Part shown: positions 24,823 to 38,612 of the stretch, piece by piece | How the letters are laid out: each line of letters starts with the position of its first letter | How positions within the stretch are numbered: the first letter of the stretch is position 1 | Origin: Cinclus cinclus | Taxonomy: Eukaryota; Chordata; Aves; Passeriformes; Cinclidae | Assembly: GCF_963662255.1 (NCBI RefSeq) | Contig: NW_026912161.1 | Location: forward strand, 310,001 to 374,000 | Direction: 5' to 3' | Length of the DNA stretch: 64,000 nt | Notes under the pieces: model-generated | Databases searched by the model: none | Seen by the model: only the letters and a program-made list of their open reading frames with translations | Told to the model about the DNA's origin: nothing | Made by a program: the position numbers and the translations under genes

Positions 24823-26201
24823 GTATCCGAGGGAGCGTGGCGCCGCTTAGGCGGGCAAAGCAGAAAGGTGCCGCCCGGCACTGGCTTTGACTCCCTGAGC
24901 TTCCTTGCTAGGACAGCAGCTGCCGAAAGCTGGCAACTAGGCTGCCAGAGTGCAGAATGTCGGCGGTCTGGCACGCCTGCTTGCCGAAAGCCAGGATCAG
25001 CGAGACAGCGTGCTAGGCTCTGTTTCACAGCACCCTGGAGAACACGCCCTTGAAGAATGCCCTCTCTGCTCCGCAAAAGCTCTGCCACAGTGAAGGTGGA
25101 AGAAGCAGCCTGTGGCCACGGGCAGAGCTGGTCAACAGCTGCGCCTAACTTGCCCAAGCTGCGAGAGCATTCTCAGCCGAGTTCTGCTTTGACAGAGCTA
25201 TTGCTGAACTTTTGCAGCCCCGGAGGCTGCTGAAACCAAGGCTGTGTTCTGCCTCTTCATTCTTGCCTTCCTGTGCTCCAGCGAGAAGTGAAGCTCTGGC
25301 ACGGCATTCAGCTTTGCCGCCTCTCTGCACGGAAAGCACTAGACAGAACTAGTGTGCTTCGTGCATGCTCTCTCCTCGCTTTTATGGTCACTGCTCTGCT
25401 TTTTGCTTGGCAGCGTTCCAAGGGTCCACGGCATACCTCTTGCACAGCGAGAGGTGGCCGGCGAGGAATACTTGCTGGCTTAAGTCGTTCCATGCTCAAG
25501 GCATTCATCAGAGCAACACCATGGGGGAAAAGAGGGGGGAACATTGCAGGACAAATTTCTATGCTGGAACAGGATTGTCTGCGAGACAGCTCTCCGCAGC
25601 GCTAGTATTTGGCCAGGCTGAAATCAGCGCCACGGGAAGCCAATCTGACAAGCGGAGTGCAACGAGCGCGGCGATATGGGGCCACTTGGCAGGTGGCCGA
25701 AGAAAGACGGCTGCCCCGCGAATGGGGTGCCAGAAGGCAAGTTTCAGCAGGGCGTTGCGGGCGAGCTTAATGTGTAGCCGCAGTTGTTCTAGGCGAGATT
25801 GTAGCCGAGAAGCTTTCCGTCTCCATTCACGAGACAAGAAAAGCAGAACGCAATGGTCTAGAGGGCTGAGAAGAAAAGTGCTCGTAGCGAGCTCGTTGCG
25901 GCAGAAGCGAAAGCCAGGAGCAGCGTGCTCGGTGCGAGAAGTAGACGGCGCTTCGCCTCCTTGGGAAGGAAATCGCGTCTGGGCACGAACGGCAGCCAGC
26001 GAAGCTTCAGAACAGCAGGCTGTTCTGCTCAGCGTACGTGCCTGAAGTGAGTGGCAAGGGCTAAGGGGACAGTACCAAGGCATCTAGCTTTCCTGCTAGC
26101 AATGCCATTTCTACCCTGCTGTGGAAAACATTGTCCTTTGCCCTTCTGCTCCGAGAGGCAGAGAGCACCTCGGCAGACGCAGTGCAGAGGGAAAGGACAC
26201 A
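24823..26201. repeat. Unit 19: full haplotype B with 531T
   Basis: Carries 1044C, 1110G, 1214A, 1217T, 1252A and TA, with consensus 531T. It has the same compared haplotype as unit 37, and differs from units 25-27 only at 531. Confidence 0.93.
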
Positions 26202-27580
26202 GTATCCGAGGGAGCGTGGCGCCGCTTAGGCGGGCAAAGCAGAAAGGTGCCGCCCGGCACTGGCTTTGACTCCCTGAGCTTCCTTGCTAGGACAGCAGCT
26301 GCCGAAAGCTGGCAACTAGGCTGCCAGAGTGCAGAATGTCGGCGGTCTGGCACGCCTGCTTGCCGAAAGCCAGGATCAGCGAGACAGCGTGCTAGGCTCT
26401 GTTTCACAGCACCCTGGAGAACACGCCCTTGAAGAATGCCCTCTCTGCTCCGCAAAAGCTCTGCCACAGTGAAGGTGGAAGAAGCAGCCTGTGGCCACGG
26501 GCAGAGCTGGTCAACAGCTGCGCCTAACTTGCCCAAGCTGCGAGAGCATTCTCAGCCGAGTTCTGCTTTGACAGAGCTATTGCTGAACTTTTGCAGCCCC
26601 GGAGGCTGCTGAAACCAAGGCTGTGTTCTGCCTCTTCATTCTTGCCTTCCTGTGCTCCAGCGAGAAGTGAAGCTCTGGCACGGCATTCAGCTTTGCCGCC
26701 TCTCTGCACGGAAAGCACTAGACAGAACTAGCGTGCTTCGTGCATGCTCTCTCCTCGCTTTTATGGTCACTGCTCTGCTTTTTGCTTGGCAGCGTTCCAA
26801 GGGTCCACGGCATACCTCTTGCACAGCGAGAGGTGGCCGGCGAGGAATACTTGCTGGCTTAAGTCGTTCCATGCTCAAGGCATTCATCAGAGCAACACCA
26901 TGGGGGAAAAGAGGGGGGAACATTGCAGGACAAATTTCTATGCTGGAACAGGATTGTCTGCGAGACAGCTCTCCGCAGCGCTAGTATTTGGCCAGGCTGA
27001 AATCAGCGCCACGGGAAGCCAATCTGACAAGCGGAGTGCAACGAGCGCGGCGATATGGGGCCACTTGGCAGGTGGCCGAAGAAAGACGGCTGCCCCGCGA
27101 ATGGGGTGCCAGAAGGCAAGTTTCAGCAGGGCGTTGCGGGCGAGCTTAATGTGTAGCCGCAGTTGTTCTAGGCGAGATTGTAGCCGAGAAGCTTTCCGTC
27201 TCCATTCACGAGACAAGAAAAGCAGAACGCAATGGTCTAGAGGGTTGAGAAGAAAAGTGCTCGTAGCGAGCTCGTTGCGGCAGAAGCGAAAGCCAGGAGC
27301 AGCGTGCTCGCTGCGAGAAGTAGACGGCGCTTCGCCTCCTTGGGAAGGAAATCGCGTCTGGGCACGAACGGCAGCCAGCGAAGCTTCAGAACAGCAGGCT
27401 GTTCTGCTCAGCGTGCGAGCCTGAAGTGAGTGGCAAGGGCTAAGGGGACAGTTCCAAGGCATCTAGCTTTCCTGCTAGCAATGCCATTTCTACCCTGCTG
27501 TGGAAAACATTGTCCTTTGCCCTTCTGCTCCGAGAGGCAGAGAGCACCTCGGCAGACGCAGTGCAGAGGGAAAGGACACA
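26202..27580. repeat. Unit 20: 531C with TA
   Basis: Carries 531C (window 26732) and TA at 1275-1276. This pairing is not otherwise seen without the rest of haplotype B. Confidence 0.92.
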
Positions 27581-28959
27581 GTATCCGAGGGAGCGTGGCG
27601 CCGCTTAGGCGGGCAAAGCAGAAAGGTGCCGCCCGGCACTGGCTTTGACTCCCTGAGCTTCCTTGCTAGGACAGCAGCTGCCGAAAGCTGGCAACTAGGC
27701 TGCCAGAGTGCAGAATGTCGGCGGTCTGGCACGCCTGCTTGCCGAAAGCCAGGATCAGCGAGACAGCGTGCTAGGCTCTGTTTCACAGCACCCTGGAGAA
27801 CACGCCCTTGAAGAATGCCCTCTCTGCTCCGCAAAAGCTCTGCCACAGTGAAGGTGGAAGAAGCAGCCTGTGGCCACGGGCAGAGCTGGTCAACAGCTGC
27901 GCCTAACTTGCCCAAGCTGCGAGAGCATTCTCAGCCGAGTTCTGCTTTGACAGAGCTAATGCTGAACTTTTGCAGCCCCGGAGGCTGCTGAAACCAAGGC
28001 TGTGTTCTGCCTCTTCATTCTTGCCTTCCTGTGCTCCAGCGAGAAGTGAAGCTCTGGCACGGCATTCAGCTTTGCCGCCTCTCTGCACGGAAAGCACTAG
28101 ACAGAACTAGTGTGCTTCGTGCATGCTCTCTCCTCGCTTTTATGGTCACTGCTCTGCTTTTTGCTTGGCAGCGTTCCAAGGGTCCACGGCATACCTCTTG
28201 CACAGCGAGAGGTGGCCGGCGAGGAATACTTGCTGGCTTAAGTCGTTCCATGCTCAAGGCATTCATCAGAGCAACACCATGGGGGAAAAGAGGGGGGAAC
28301 ATTGCAGGACAAATTTCTATGCTGGAACAGGATTGTCTGCGAGACAGCTCTCCGCAGCGCTAGTATTTGGCCAGGCTGAAATCAGCGCCACGGGAAGCCA
28401 ATCTGACAAGCGGAGTGCAACGAGCGCGGCGATATGGGGCCACTTGGCAGGTGGCCGAAGAAAGACGGCTGCCCCGCGAATGGGGTGCCAGAAGGCAAGT
28501 TTCAGCAGGGCGTTGCGGGCGAGCTTAATGTGTAGCCGCAGTTGTTCTAGGCGAGATTGTAGCCGAGAAGCTTTCCGTCTCCATTCACGAGACAAGAAAA
28601 GCAGAACGCAATGGTCTAGAGGGTTGAGAAGAAAAGTGCTCGTAGCGAGCTCGTTGCGGCAGAAGCGAAAGCCAGGAGCAGCGTGCTCGCTGCGAGAAGT
28701 AGACGGCGCTTCGCCTCCTTGGGAAGGAAATCGCGTCTGGGCACGAACGGCAGCCAGCGAAGCTTCAGAACAGCAGGCTGTTCTGCTCAGCGTGCGAGCC
28801 TGAAGTGAGTGGCAAGGGCTAAGGGGACAGTTCCAAGGCATCTAGCTTTCCTGCCTGCAATGCCATTTCTACCCTGCTGTGGAAAACATTGTCCTTTGCC
28901 CTTCTGCTCCGAGAGGCAGAGAGCACCTCGGCAGACGCAGTGCAGAGGGAAAGGACACA
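27581..28959. repeat. Unit 21: singleton 379A
   Basis: Only a T to A change at 379 (window 27959), seen in no other unit. Confidence 0.92.
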
Positions 28960-30338
28960 GTATCCGAGGGAGCGTGGCGCCGCTTAGGCGGGCAAAGCAG
29001 AAAGGTGCCGCCCGGCACTGGCTTTGACTCCCTGAGCTTCCTTGCTAGGACAGCAGCTGCCGAAAGCTGGCAACTAGGCTGCCAGAGTGCAGAATGTCGG
29101 CGGTCTGGCACGCCTGCTTGCCGAAAGCCAGGATCAGCGAGACAGCGTGCTAGGCTCTGTTTCACAGCACCCTGGAGAACACGCCCTTGAAGAATGCCCT
29201 CTCTGCTCCGCAAAAGCTCTGCCACAGTGAAGGTGGAAGCAGCAGCCTGTGGCCACGGGCAGAGCTGGTCAACAGCTGCGCCTAACTTGCCCAAGCTGCG
29301 AGAGCATTCTCAGCCGAGTTCTGCTTTGACAGAGCTATTGCTGAACTTTTGCAGCCCCGGAGGCTGCTGAAACCAAGGCTGTGTTCTGCCTCTTCATTCT
29401 TGCCTTCCTGTGCTCCAGCGAGAAGTGAAGCTCTGGCACGGCATTCAGCTTTGCCGCCTCTCTGCACGGAAAGCACTAGACAGAACTAGTGTGCTTCGTG
29501 CATGCTCTCTCCTCGCTTTTATGGTCACTGCTCTGCTTTTTGCTTGGCAGCGTTCCAAGGGTCCACGGCATACCTCTTGCACAGCGAGAGGTGGCCGGCG
29601 AGGAATACTTGCTGGCTTAAGTCGTTCCATGCTCAAGGCATTCATCAGAGCAACACCATGGGGGAAAAGAGGGGGGAACATTGCAGGACAAATTTCTATG
29701 CTGGAACAGGATTGTCTGCGAGACAGCTCTCCGCAGCGCTAGTATTTGGCCAGGCTGAAATCAGCGCCACGGGAAGCCAATCTGACAAGCGGAGTGCAAC
29801 GAGCGCGGCGATATGGGGCCACTTGGCAGGTGGCCGAAGAAAGACGGCTGCCCCGCGAATGGGGTGCCAGAAGGCAAGTTTCAGCAGGGCGTTGCGGGCG
29901 AGCTTAATGTGTAGCCGCAGTTGTTCTAGGCGAGATTGTAGCCGAGAAGCTTTCCGTCTCCATTCACGAGACAAGAAAAGCAGAACGCAATGGTCTAGAG
30001 GGTTGAGAAGAAAAGTGCTCGTAGCGAGCTCGTTGCGGCAGAAGCGAAAGCCAGGAGCAGCGTGCTCGCTGCGAGAAGTAGACGGCGCTTCGCCTCCTTG
30101 GGAAGGAAATCGCGTCTGGGCACGAACGGCAGCCAGCGAAGCTTCAGAACAGCAGGCTGTTCTGCTCAGCGTGCGAGCCTGAAGTGAGTGGCAAGGGCTA
30201 AGGGGACAGTTCCAAGGCATCTAGCTTTCCTGCCTGCAATGCCATTTCTACCCTGCTGTGGAAAACATTGTCCTTTGCCCTTCTGCTCCGAGAGGCAGAG
30301 AGCACCTCGGCAGACGCAGTGCAGAGGGAAAGGACACA
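28960..30338. repeat. Unit 22: singleton 281C
   Basis: Only an A to C change at 281 (window 29240), seen in no other unit. Confidence 0.92.
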
Positions 30339-31717
30339 GTATCCGAGGGAGCGTGGCGCCGCTTAGGCGGGCAAAGCAGAAAGGTGCCGCCCGGCACTGG
30401 CTTTGACTCCCTGAGCTTCCTTGCTAGGACAGCAGCTGCCGAAAGCTGGCAACTAGGCTGCCAGAGTGCAGAATGTCGGCGGTCTGGCACGCCTGCTTGC
30501 CGAAAGCCAGGATCAGCGAGACAGCGTGCTAGGCTCTGTTTCACAGCACCCTGGAGAACACGCCCTTGAAGAATGCCCTCTCTGCTCCGCAAAAGCTCTG
30601 CCACAGTGAAGGTGGAAGAAGCAGCCTGTGGCCACGGGCAGAGCTGGTCAACAGCTGCGCCTAACTTGCCCAAGCTGCGAGAGCATTCTCAGCCGAGTTC
30701 TGCTTTGACAGAGCTATTGCTGAACTTTTGCAGCCCCGGAGGCTGCTGAAACCAAGGCTGTGTTCTGCCTCTTCATTCTTGCCTTCCTGTGCTCCAGCGA
30801 GAAGTGAAGCTCTGGCACGGCATTCAGCTTTGCCGCCTCTCTGCACGGAAAGCACTAGACAGAACTAGTGTGCTTCGTGCATGCTCTCTCCTCGCTTTTA
30901 TGGTCACTGCTCTGCTTTTTGCTTGGCAGCGTTCCAAGGGTCCACGGCATACCTCTTGCACAGCGAGAGGTGGCCGGCGAGGAATACTTGCTGGCTTAAG
31001 TCGTTCCATGCTCAAGGCATTCATCAGAGCAACACCATGGGGGAAAAGAGGGGGGAACATTGCAGGACAAATTTCTATGCTGGAACAGGATTGTCTGCGA
31101 GACAGCTCTCCGCAGCGCTAGTATTTGGCCAGGCTGAAATCAGCGCCACGGGAAGCCAATCTGACAAGCGGAGTGCAACGAGCGCGGCGATATGGGGCCA
31201 CTTGGCAGGTGGCCGAAGAAAGACGGCTGCCCCGCGAATGGGGTGCCAGAAGGCAAGTTTCAGCAGGGCGTTGCGGGCGAGCTTAATGTGTAGCCGCAGT
31301 TGTTCTAGGCGAGATTGTAGCCGAGAAGCTTTCCGTCTCCATTCACGAGACAAGAAAAGCAGAACGCAATGGTCTAGAGGGTTGAGAAGAAAAGTGCTCG
31401 TAGCGAGCTCGTTGCGGCAGAAGCGAAAGCCAGGAGCAGCGTGCTCGCTGCGAGAAGTAGACGGCGCTTCGCCTCCTTGGGAAGGAAATCGCGTCTGGGC
31501 ACGAACGGCAGCCAGCGAAGCTTCAGAACAGCAGGCTGTTCTGCTCAGCGTGCGAGCCTGAAGTGAGTGGCAAGGGCTAAGGGGACAGTTCCAAGGCATC
31601 TAGCTTTCCTGCCTGCAATGCCATTTCTACCCTGCTGTGGAAAACATTGTCCTTTGCCCTTCTGCTCCGAGAGGCAGAGAGCACCTCGGCAGACGCAGTG
31701 CAGAGGGAAAGGACACA
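30339..31717. repeat. Unit 23: majority sequence
   Basis: Majority state at all compared sites. Confidence 0.92.
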
Positions 31718-33096
31718 GTATCCGAGGGAGCGTGGCGCCGCTTAGGCGGGCAAAGCAGAAAGGTGCCGCCCGGCACTGGCTTTGACTCCCTGAGCTTCCT
31801 TGCTAGGACAGCAGCTGCCGAAAGCTGGCAACTAGGCTGCCAGAGTGCAGAATGTCGGCGGTCTGGCACGCCTGCTTGCCGAAAGCCAGGATCAGCGAGA
31901 CAGCGTGCTAGGCTCTGTTTCACAGCACCCTGGAGAACACGCCCTTGAAGAATGCCCTCTCTGCTCCGCAAAAGCTCTGCCACAGTGAAGGTGGAAGAAG
32001 CAGCCTGTGGCCACGGGCAGAGCTGGTCAACAGCTGCGCCTAACTTGCCCAAGCTGCGAGAGCATTCTCAGCCGAGTTCTGCTTTGACAGAGCTATTGCT
32101 GAACTTTTGCAGCCCCGGAGGCTGCTGAAACCAAGGCTGTGTTCTGCCTCTTCATTCTTGCCTTCCTGTGCTCCAGCGAGAAGTGAAGCTCTGGCACGGC
32201 ATTCAGCTTTGCCGCCTCTCTGCACGGAAAGCACTAGACAGAACTAGCGTGCTTCGTGCATGCTCTCTCCTCGCTTTTATGGTCACTGCTCTGCTTTTTG
32301 CTTGGCAGCGTTCCAAGGGTCCACGGCATACCTCTTGCACAGCGAGAGGTGGCCGGCGAGGAATACTTGCTGGCTTAAGTCGTTCCATGCTCAAGGCATT
32401 CATCAGAGCAACACCATGGGGGAAAAGAGGGGGGAACATTGCAGGACAAATTTCTATGCTGGAACAGGATTGTCTGCGAGACAGCTCTCCGCAGCGCTAG
32501 TATTTGGCCAGGCTGAAATCAGCGCCACGGGAAGCCAATCTGACAAGCGGAGTGCAACGAGCGCGGCGATATGGGGCCACTTGGCAGGTGGCCGAAGAAA
32601 GACGGCTGCCCCGCGAATGGGGTGCCAGAAGGCAAGTTTCAGCAGGGCGTTGCGGGCGAGCTTAATGTGTAGCCGCAGTTGTTCTAGGCGAGATTGTAGC
32701 CGAGAAGCTTTCCGTCTCCATTCACGAGACAAGAAAAGCAGAACGCAATGGTCTAGAGGGTTGAGAAGAAAAGTGCTCGTAGCGAGCTCGTTGCGGCAGA
32801 AGCGAAAGCCAGGAGCAGCGTGATCGCTGCGAGAAGTAGACGGCGCTTCGCCTCCTTGGGAAGGAAATCGCGTCTGGGCACGAACGGCAGCCAGCGAAGC
32901 TTCAGAACAGCAGGCTGTTCTGCTCAGCGTGCGAGCCTGAAGTGAGTGGCAAGGGCTAAGGGGACAGTTCCAAGGCATCTAGCTTTCCTGCCTGCAATGC
33001 CATTTCTACCCTGCTGTGGAAAACATTGTCCTTTGCCCTTCTGCTCCGAGAGGCAGAGAGCACCTCGGCAGACGCAGTGCAGAGGGAAAGGACACA
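31718..33096. repeat. Unit 24: 531C and 1106A, CT
   Basis: Carries 531C and 1106A (window 32823) with consensus CT at 1275-1276. Units 29 and 39 share 1106A but have 531T and TA. 1106A puts a TGA in the longest open frame of the unit and breaks one arm of the 1106-1116 inverted repeat. Confidence 0.92.
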
Positions 33097-36000
33097 GTAT
33101 CCGAGGGAGCGTGGCGCCGCTTAGGCGGGCAAAGCAGAAAGGTGCCGCCCGGCACTGGCTTTGACTCCCTGAGCTTCCTTGCTAGGACAGCAGCTGCCGA
33201 AAGCTGGCAACTAGGCTGCCAGAGTGCAGAATGTCGGCGGTCTGGCACGCCTGCTTGCCGAAAGCCAGGATCAGCGAGACAGCGTGCTAGGCTCTGTTTC
33301 ACAGCACCCTGGAGAACACGCCCTTGAAGAATGCCCTCTCTGCTCCGCAAAAGCTCTGCCACAGTGAAGGTGGAAGAAGCAGCCTGTGGCCACGGGCAGA
33401 GCTGGTCAACAGCTGCGCCTAACTTGCCCAAGCTGCGAGAGCATTCTCAGCCGAGTTCTGCTTTGACAGAGCTATTGCTGAACTTTTGCAGCCCCGGAGG
33501 CTGCTGAAACCAAGGCTGTGTTCTGCCTCTTCATTCTTGCCTTCCTGTGCTCCAGCGAGAAGTGAAGCTCTGGCACGGCATTCAGCTTTGCCGCCTCTCT
33601 GCACGGAAAGCACTAGACAGAACTAGCGTGCTTCGTGCATGCTCTCTCCTCGCTTTTATGGTCACTGCTCTGCTTTTTGCTTGGCAGCGTTCCAAGGGTC
33701 CACGGCATACCTCTTGCACAGCGAGAGGTGGCCGGCGAGGAATACTTGCTGGCTTAAGTCGTTCCATGCTCAAGGCATTCATCAGAGCAACACCATGGGG
33801 GAAAAGAGGGGGGAACATTGCAGGACAAATTTCTATGCTGGAACAGGATTGTCTGCGAGACAGCTCTCCGCAGCGCTAGTATTTGGCCAGGCTGAAATCA
33901 GCGCCACGGGAAGCCAATCTGACAAGCGGAGTGCAACGAGCGCGGCGATATGGGGCCACTTGGCAGGTGGCCGAAGAAAGACGGCTGCCCCGCGAATGGG
34001 GTGCCAGAAGGCAAGTTTCAGCAGGGCGTTGCGGGCGAGCTTAATGTGTAGCCGCAGTTGTTCTAGGCGAGATTGTAGCCGAGAAGCTTTCCGTCTCCAT
34101 TCACGAGACAAGAAAAGCAGAACGCAATGGTCTAGAGGGCTGAGAAGAAAAGTGCTCGTAGCGAGCTCGTTGCGGCAGAAGCGAAAGCCAGGAGCAGCGT
34201 GCTCGGTGCGAGAAGTAGACGGCGCTTCGCCTCCTTGGGAAGGAAATCGCGTCTGGGCACGAACGGCAGCCAGCGAAGCTTCAGAACAGCAGGCTGTTCT
34301 GCTCAGCGTACGTGCCTGAAGTGAGTGGCAAGGGCTAAGGGGACAGTACCAAGGCATCTAGCTTTCCTGCTAGCAATGCCATTTCTACCCTGCTGTGGAA
34401 AACATTGTCCTTTGCCCTTCTGCTCCGAGAGGCAGAGAGCACCTCGGCAGACGCAGTGCAGAGGGAAAGGACACAGTATCCGAGGGAGCGTGGCGCCGCT
34501 TAGGCGGGCAAAGCAGAAAGGTGCCGCCCGGCACTGGCTTTGACTCCCTGAGCTTCCTTGCTAGGACAGCAGCTGCCGAAAGCTGGCAACTAGGCTGCCA
34601 GAGTGCAGAATGTCGGCGGTCTGGCACGCCTGCTTGCCGAAAGCCAGGATCAGCGAGACAGCGTGCTAGGCTCTGTTTCACAGCACCCTGGAGAACACGC
34701 CCTTGAAGAATGCCCTCTCTGCTCCGCAAAAGCTCTGCCACAGTGAAGGTGGAAGAAGCAGCCTGTGGCCACGGGCAGAGCTGGTCAACAGCTGCGCCTA
34801 ACTTGCCCAAGCTGCGAGAGCATTCTCAGCCGAGTTCTGCTTTGACAGAGCTATTGCTGAACTTTTGCAGCCCCGGAGGCTGCTGAAACCAAGGCTGTGT
34901 TCTGCCTCTTCATTCTTGCCTTCCTGTGCTCCAGCGAGAAGTGAAGCTCTGGCACGGCATTCAGCTTTGCCGCCTCTCTGCACGGAAAGCACTAGACAGA
35001 ACTAGCGTGCTTCGTGCATGCTCTCTCCTCGCTTTTATGGTCACTGCTCTGCTTTTTGCTTGGCAGCGTTCCAAGGGTCCACGGCATACCTCTTGCACAG
35101 CGAGAGGTGGCCGGCGAGGAATACTTGCTGGCTTAAGTCGTTCCATGCTCAAGGCATTCATCAGAGCAACACCATGGGGGAAAAGAGGGGGGAACATTGC
35201 AGGACAAATTTCTATGCTGGAACAGGATTGTCTGCGAGACAGCTCTCCGCAGCGCTAGTATTTGGCCAGGCTGAAATCAGCGCCACGGGAAGCCAATCTG
35301 ACAAGCGGAGTGCAACGAGCGCGGCGATATGGGGCCACTTGGCAGGTGGCCGAAGAAAGACGGCTGCCCCGCGAATGGGGTGCCAGAAGGCAAGTTTCAG
35401 CAGGGCGTTGCGGGCGAGCTTAATGTGTAGCCGCAGTTGTTCTAGGCGAGATTGTAGCCGAGAAGCTTTCCGTCTCCATTCACGAGACAAGAAAAGCAGA
35501 ACGCAATGGTCTAGAGGGCTGAGAAGAAAAGTGCTCGTAGCGAGCTCGTTGCGGCAGAAGCGAAAGCCAGGAGCAGCGTGCTCGGTGCGAGAAGTAGACG
35601 GCGCTTCGCCTCCTTGGGAAGGAAATCGCGTCTGGGCACGAACGGCAGCCAGCGAAGCTTCAGAACAGCAGGCTGTTCTGCTCAGCGTACGTGCCTGAAG
35701 TGAGTGGCAAGGGCTAAGGGGACAGTACCAAGGCATCTAGCTTTCCTGCTAGCAATGCCATTTCTACCCTGCTGTGGAAAACATTGTCCTTTGCCCTTCT
35801 GCTCCGAGAGGCAGAGAGCACCTCGGCAGACGCAGTGCAGAGGGAAAGGACACAGTATCCGAGGGAGCGTGGCGCCGCTTAGGCGGGCAAAGCAGAAAGG
35901 TGCCGCCCGGCACTGGCTTTGACTCCCTGAGCTTCCTTGCTAGGACAGCAGCTGCCGAAAGCTGGCAACTAGGCTGCCAGAGTGCAGAATGTCGGCGGTC

Positions 36001-37233
36001 TGGCACGCCTGCTTGCCGAAAGCCAGGATCAGCGAGACAGCGTGCTAGGCTCTGTTTCACAGCACCCTGGAGAACACGCCCTTGAAGAATGCCCTCTCTG
36101 CTCCGCAAAAGCTCTGCCACAGTGAAGGTGGAAGAAGCAGCCTGTGGCCACGGGCAGAGCTGGTCAACAGCTGCGCCTAACTTGCCCAAGCTGCGAGAGC
36201 ATTCTCAGCCGAGTTCTGCTTTGACAGAGCTATTGCTGAACTTTTGCAGCCCCGGAGGCTGCTGAAACCAAGGCTGTGTTCTGCCTCTTCATTCTTGCCT
36301 TCCTGTGCTCCAGCGAGAAGTGAAGCTCTGGCACGGCATTCAGCTTTGCCGCCTCTCTGCACGGAAAGCACTAGACAGAACTAGCGTGCTTCGTGCATGC
36401 TCTCTCCTCGCTTTTATGGTCACTGCTCTGCTTTTTGCTTGGCAGCGTTCCAAGGGTCCACGGCATACCTCTTGCACAGCGAGAGGTGGCCGGCGAGGAA
36501 TACTTGCTGGCTTAAGTCGTTCCATGCTCAAGGCATTCATCAGAGCAACACCATGGGGGAAAAGAGGGGGGAACATTGCAGGACAAATTTCTATGCTGGA
36601 ACAGGATTGTCTGCGAGACAGCTCTCCGCAGCGCTAGTATTTGGCCAGGCTGAAATCAGCGCCACGGGAAGCCAATCTGACAAGCGGAGTGCAACGAGCG
36701 CGGCGATATGGGGCCACTTGGCAGGTGGCCGAAGAAAGACGGCTGCCCCGCGAATGGGGTGCCAGAAGGCAAGTTTCAGCAGGGCGTTGCGGGCGAGCTT
36801 AATGTGTAGCCGCAGTTGTTCTAGGCGAGATTGTAGCCGAGAAGCTTTCCGTCTCCATTCACGAGACAAGAAAAGCAGAACGCAATGGTCTAGAGGGCTG
36901 AGAAGAAAAGTGCTCGTAGCGAGCTCGTTGCGGCAGAAGCGAAAGCCAGGAGCAGCGTGCTCGGTGCGAGAAGTAGACGGCGCTTCGCCTCCTTGGGAAG
37001 GAAATCGCGTCTGGGCACGAACGGCAGCCAGCGAAGCTTCAGAACAGCAGGCTGTTCTGCTCAGCGTACGTGCCTGAAGTGAGTGGCAAGGGCTAAGGGG
37101 ACAGTACCAAGGCATCTAGCTTTCCTGCTAGCAATGCCATTTCTACCCTGCTGTGGAAAACATTGTCCTTTGCCCTTCTGCTCCGAGAGGCAGAGAGCAC
37201 CTCGGCAGACGCAGTGCAGAGGGAAAGGACACA
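33097..37233. repeat. Units 25-27: run of three full haplotype-B units
   Basis: Three consecutive units sharing 531C, 1044C, 1110G, 1214A, 1217T, 1252A and TA. No difference among them was found, although each differs from the majority at eight positions. A local triplication by unequal exchange is the simplest reading. Unit 27 is also the first unit of higher-order block A. Confidence 0.93.
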
Positions 37234-38612
37234 GTATCCGAGGGAGCGTGGCGCCGCTTAGGCGGGCAAAGCAGAAAGGTGCCGCCCGGCACTGGCTTTG
37301 ACTCCCTGAGCTTCCTTGCTAGGACAGCAGCTGCCGAAAGCTGGCAACTAGGCTGCCAGAGTGCAGAATGTCGGCGGTCTGGCACGCCTGCTTGCCGAAA
37401 GCCAGGATCAGCGAGACAGCGTGCTAGGCTCCGTTTCACAGCACCCTGGAGAACACGCCCTTGAAGAATGCCCTCTCTGCTCCGCAAAAGCTCTGCCACA
37501 GTGAAGGTGGAAGAAGCAGCCTGTGGCCACGGGCAGAGCTGGTCAACAGCTGCGCCTAACTTGCCCAAGCTGCGAGAGCATTCTCAGCCGAGTTCTGCTT
37601 TGACAGAGCTATTGCTGAACTTTTGCAGCCCCGGAGGCTGCTGAAACCAAGGCTGTGTTCTGCCTCTTCATTCTTGCCTTCCTGTGCTCCAGCGAGAAGT
37701 GAAGCTCTGGCACGGCATTCAGCTTTGCCGCCTCTCTGCACGGAAAGCACTAGACAGAACTAGCGTGCTTCGTGCATGCTCTCTCCTCGCTTTTATGGTC
37801 ACTGCTCTGCTTTTTGCTTGGCAGCGTTCCAAGGGTCCACGGCATACCTCTTGCACAGCGAGAGGTGGCCGGCGAGGAATACTTGCTGGCTTAAGTCGTT
37901 CCATGCTCAAGGCATTCATCAGAGCAACACCATGGGGGAAAAGAGGGGGGAACATTGCAGGACAAATTTCTATGCTGGAACAGGATTGTCTGCGAGACAG
38001 CTCTCCGCAGCGCTAGTATTTGGCCAGGCTGAAATCAGCGCCACGGGAAGCCAATCTGACAAGCGGAGTGCAACGAGCGCGGCGATATGGGGCCACTTGG
38101 CAGGTGGCCGAAGAAAGACGGCTGCCCCGCGAATGGGGTGCCAGAAGGCAAGTTTCAGCAGGGCGTTGCGGGCGAGCTTAATGTGTAGCCGCAGTTGTTC
38201 TAGGCGAGATTGTAGCCGAGAAGCTTTCCGTCTCCATTCACGAGACAAGAAAAGCAGAACGCAATGGTCTAGAGGGTTGAGAAGAAAAGTGCTCGTAGCG
38301 AGCTCGTTGCGGCAGAAGCGAAAGCCAGGAGCAGCGTGCTCGCTGCGAGAAGTAGACGGCGCTTCGCCTCCTTGGGAAGGAAATCGCGTCTGGGCACGAA
38401 CGGCAGCCAGCGAAGCTTCAGAACAGCAGGCTGTTCTGCTCAGCGTGCGAGCCTGAAGTGAGTGGCAAGGGCTAAGGGGACAGTTCCAAGGCATCTAGCT
38501 TTCCTGCCTGCAATGCCATTTCTACCCTGCTGTGGAAAACATTGTCCTTTGCCCTTCTGCTCCGAGAGGCAGAGAGCACCTCGGCAGACGCAGTGCAGAG
38601 GGAAAGGACACA
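37234..38612. repeat. Unit 28: 199C and 531C
   Basis: Carries 199C (window 37432) and 531C. 199C is shared only with unit 38, ten units downstream. Confidence 0.93.
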
